DNA of 64,000 nt from Larimichthys crocea (lineage: Eukaryota; Chordata; Actinopteri; Sciaenidae): positions 2,747,073 through 2,811,072 of the forward strand of contig NC_040032.1 of NCBI RefSeq assembly GCF_000972845.2, in the 5' to 3' direction. A program made the position numbers and the translations under genes. The notes below the pieces were generated by a model. That model was not told where the DNA came from, searched no databases, and saw only the letters and a list, made by a program, of their open reading frames with translations. Positions 62,356 through 64,000 of the stretch are shown here, one piece after another (position 1 is the stretch's first letter; every line of letters begins with the position of its first letter).

Positions 62356-62358
<3 letters not shown>
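61183..62358. other. Gene-free DNA
   Basis: No supported exon or RNA gene. Short frames at 61,111-61,491 and 61,717-61,908 (minus) lack domains. Confidence 0.45.

Positions 62359-62429
<71 letters not shown>
62359..62429. repeat. (GT)n microsatellite
   Basis: Uninterrupted run of about 35 GT units, the longest simple repeat in the window. It generates a spurious Cys-Val reading frame. Confidence 0.97.
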
Positions 62430-62431
<2 letters not shown>

Positions 62432-63248
62432 TGGGAAAATGTTCCCATTTCAAGTGATGTAATCTATATTCCATCTTTGGTGCTGTGCCTTAGGTCCCTG
62501 GTTATCACACTGTTATGGGCCCTGAACAACAGGGTAGCAACTATAGCACTCCTGTGCCCTAATACTCAGACAGTTCTACTGAGATTTCTCTCTCTCCCTC
62601 TGTCTTCACTTTATGGTTGGATCTGAAATTTATATAGCTCAGCGGGCTGTATCTTTTCCAGTTTAATGACCTCATAAGAACAGAGGATTCCCATCGTAAG
62701 CTTTGTCATGCATGGAGCCTGTTTGTCTTTGCTGAAATGACTATTTCTTCTCATTTAAACAAGACAGGCACAGATTGATTTGCCTTTAACATCTCTACGA
62801 CGAATAAAGATTGGGTACCACAGATGTTTTCCATGGCAAAGCTAAAGAGATGTGTGTTATGGCCTCACAGTTCTGGACAGTAAAAGGATGCTGAGAAACA
62901 GATGTCATTCACAGCACGGATAAATGTAGTGCTGTGAATGACATTGGTTGGACAACCGGAATGTTTTCAGAGCTACCAAGATGTTAAGTTAATTTCATTA
63001 TCTAACCCTTTTCTTATTTAGGACCAAATCAAATTGTAAACGTAGCTGAATAAATAAAACAGTCCTTTTGATTTTATTGTATTTACCAGTTACTCTACAT
63101 CCTCAGCTCCACATCCTTCTTTCAATTACAGCCTTATTCTCAGCGATGAATGTGTTAGCCAGTGTCTGCACACATGTAAGAGGCTATAATTTGCCAGTAT
63201 GCCTTGGTTGAACAGATTCCCATTTCCTGTCTCTTCCTTTTAATGCAG

Positions 63249-63310
63249 GCCTCCACATGAAGCGAGTGACAGTGCAGAGGATCGGGACACAACTGGAACC
63301 GGGAACACAG
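63249..63310 (+). other. Candidate internal exon, gene unknown
   Basis: 62 nt lie between a strong acceptor (pyrimidine tract CCTGTCTCTTCCTTTTAATGCAG) and a plausible donor (ACACAG|GTGATT). At least two frames are open: one reads LHMKRVTVQRIGTQLEPGTQ, another reads PPHEASDSAEDRDTTGTGNT. I recognise neither. It could be an exon of a gene that continues beyond the window, or chance. Confidence 0.25.
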
Positions 63311-64000
63311 GTGATTAACGAGTGCTTTTGGAATCGTGCCGAGAATATAGTTAGAGTGTTTTCATCTGTGTGACTGTTTGCTGTGAATGTGAGTGATGTG
63401 TGCACAGCATCGCACATGCTTAAGTGCTCATGCAGCTTTCTATCACAGCTAACAGCTGTGTTTTCATCCATAATTTTGTCCAAACATTTGTAGTGTGAGT
63501 AGATGGTGTATATAGTACTTGCATGAAGGAGGAGATCAAGGCAATGCTCACTCTTAAAGGGTACTGTGCTGTATCTTAATTAAAACCCTGAATGAAATCA
63601 CTGGGTTTGTTAATTACGAAGAATGGCGCAAATTCAACACTGAATGAATAATGATCAAAAGATTTTTCAGTTTTGAAGAAATCTTTCTACTGGGGCAGAA
63701 ATGCTGTGTTCATATTTAAAGACATAAACTATGAAACAAAAATGATCCCTTTGATATAGGTTTCTCTATATTTTAACAAACATGATTTGTACCTATCTCA
63801 CACTACTGTAAGTCACCTAGACCTATGAAGGTTTGGAGTTCAAGCCACTAATGGTCTTCTATTTAGAACGACATGCATCGACCCAAACGCCCTCATTAAG
63901 GTTGGTTTATGTGCATTCTTGTTCGCTATATGCAGATGAGTGATGACTCATTTCACTGCACTGCAACTGTGAGGCAGGGAATCAATCAATCAATCCACTG
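63311..64000. other. Gene-free DNA to window end
   Basis: AT-rich; a short AATC-repeat occurs at the very end (about 63,980-63,997). Nothing else supported. Confidence 0.4.

Noticed and set aside
62231..62626. 131-codon frame with a Cys-Val run
   Set aside because: Generated by the (GT)n repeat; flanking residues show no domain.

Overview
The window is teleost nuclear DNA, most likely from a percomorph. It holds two recognisable protein-coding genes: an intronless cytochrome P450 of the CYP8B type, and a five-exon grxcr2 with vertebrate splice signals. The rest is AT-rich non-coding DNA with (CA)n microsatellites, fish-type tRNA-derived SINEs, Tc1-like transposon fragments, LINE fossils and solo LTRs. 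There are no bacterial-style operons, RNA operons or CRISPR arrays.

Layout. 1-9,588: no gene found; a direct-repeat pair (about 5.65-6.20 and 8.46-8.97 kb) and a LINE tail fossil at 7.46-7.72 kb. 9,589-10,084: an antisense solo LTR with a 5-bp target duplication. 10,333-12,162: CYP8B gene with CCAAT and TATA boxes, a 511-codon single exon and a poly(A) signal. 12.9-30.3 kb: gene-poor, with a SINE, a 423-bp palindromic MITE, a second solo LTR, two Tc1 fragments and modular interspersed repeats. 30,806-39,740: grxcr2, coding five exons, with microsatellites and a large inverted repeat in its introns. 39.7-46.3 kb: presumed grxcr2 3'UTR, then gene-free DNA. 46,299-46,758: third solo LTR. 46,825-52,267: a 5.4-kb palindromic (foldback-like) element with long terminal inverted repeats and a 7-bp target duplication. 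It holds a nearly identical 268-bp tandem array, an assembly gap and a fourth, truncated LTR. 54.5-57.9 kb: antisense L1-clade LINE fossil. 58-64 kb: gene-poor, with a SINE, a long (GT)n run and one weak candidate exon near 63.25 kb.

The two genes have no evident functional link. CYP8B proteins are sterol 12-alpha-hydroxylases of bile acid synthesis in the liver ER. GRXCR2 is a cysteine-rich protein of hair-cell stereocilia. The feature most worth following up is the 46.8-52.3 kb palindromic element. Its repeated unit carries ETS-, CCAAT- and ZNF143-like motifs, which makes it look like a promoter cassette amplified inside a non-autonomous transposon.
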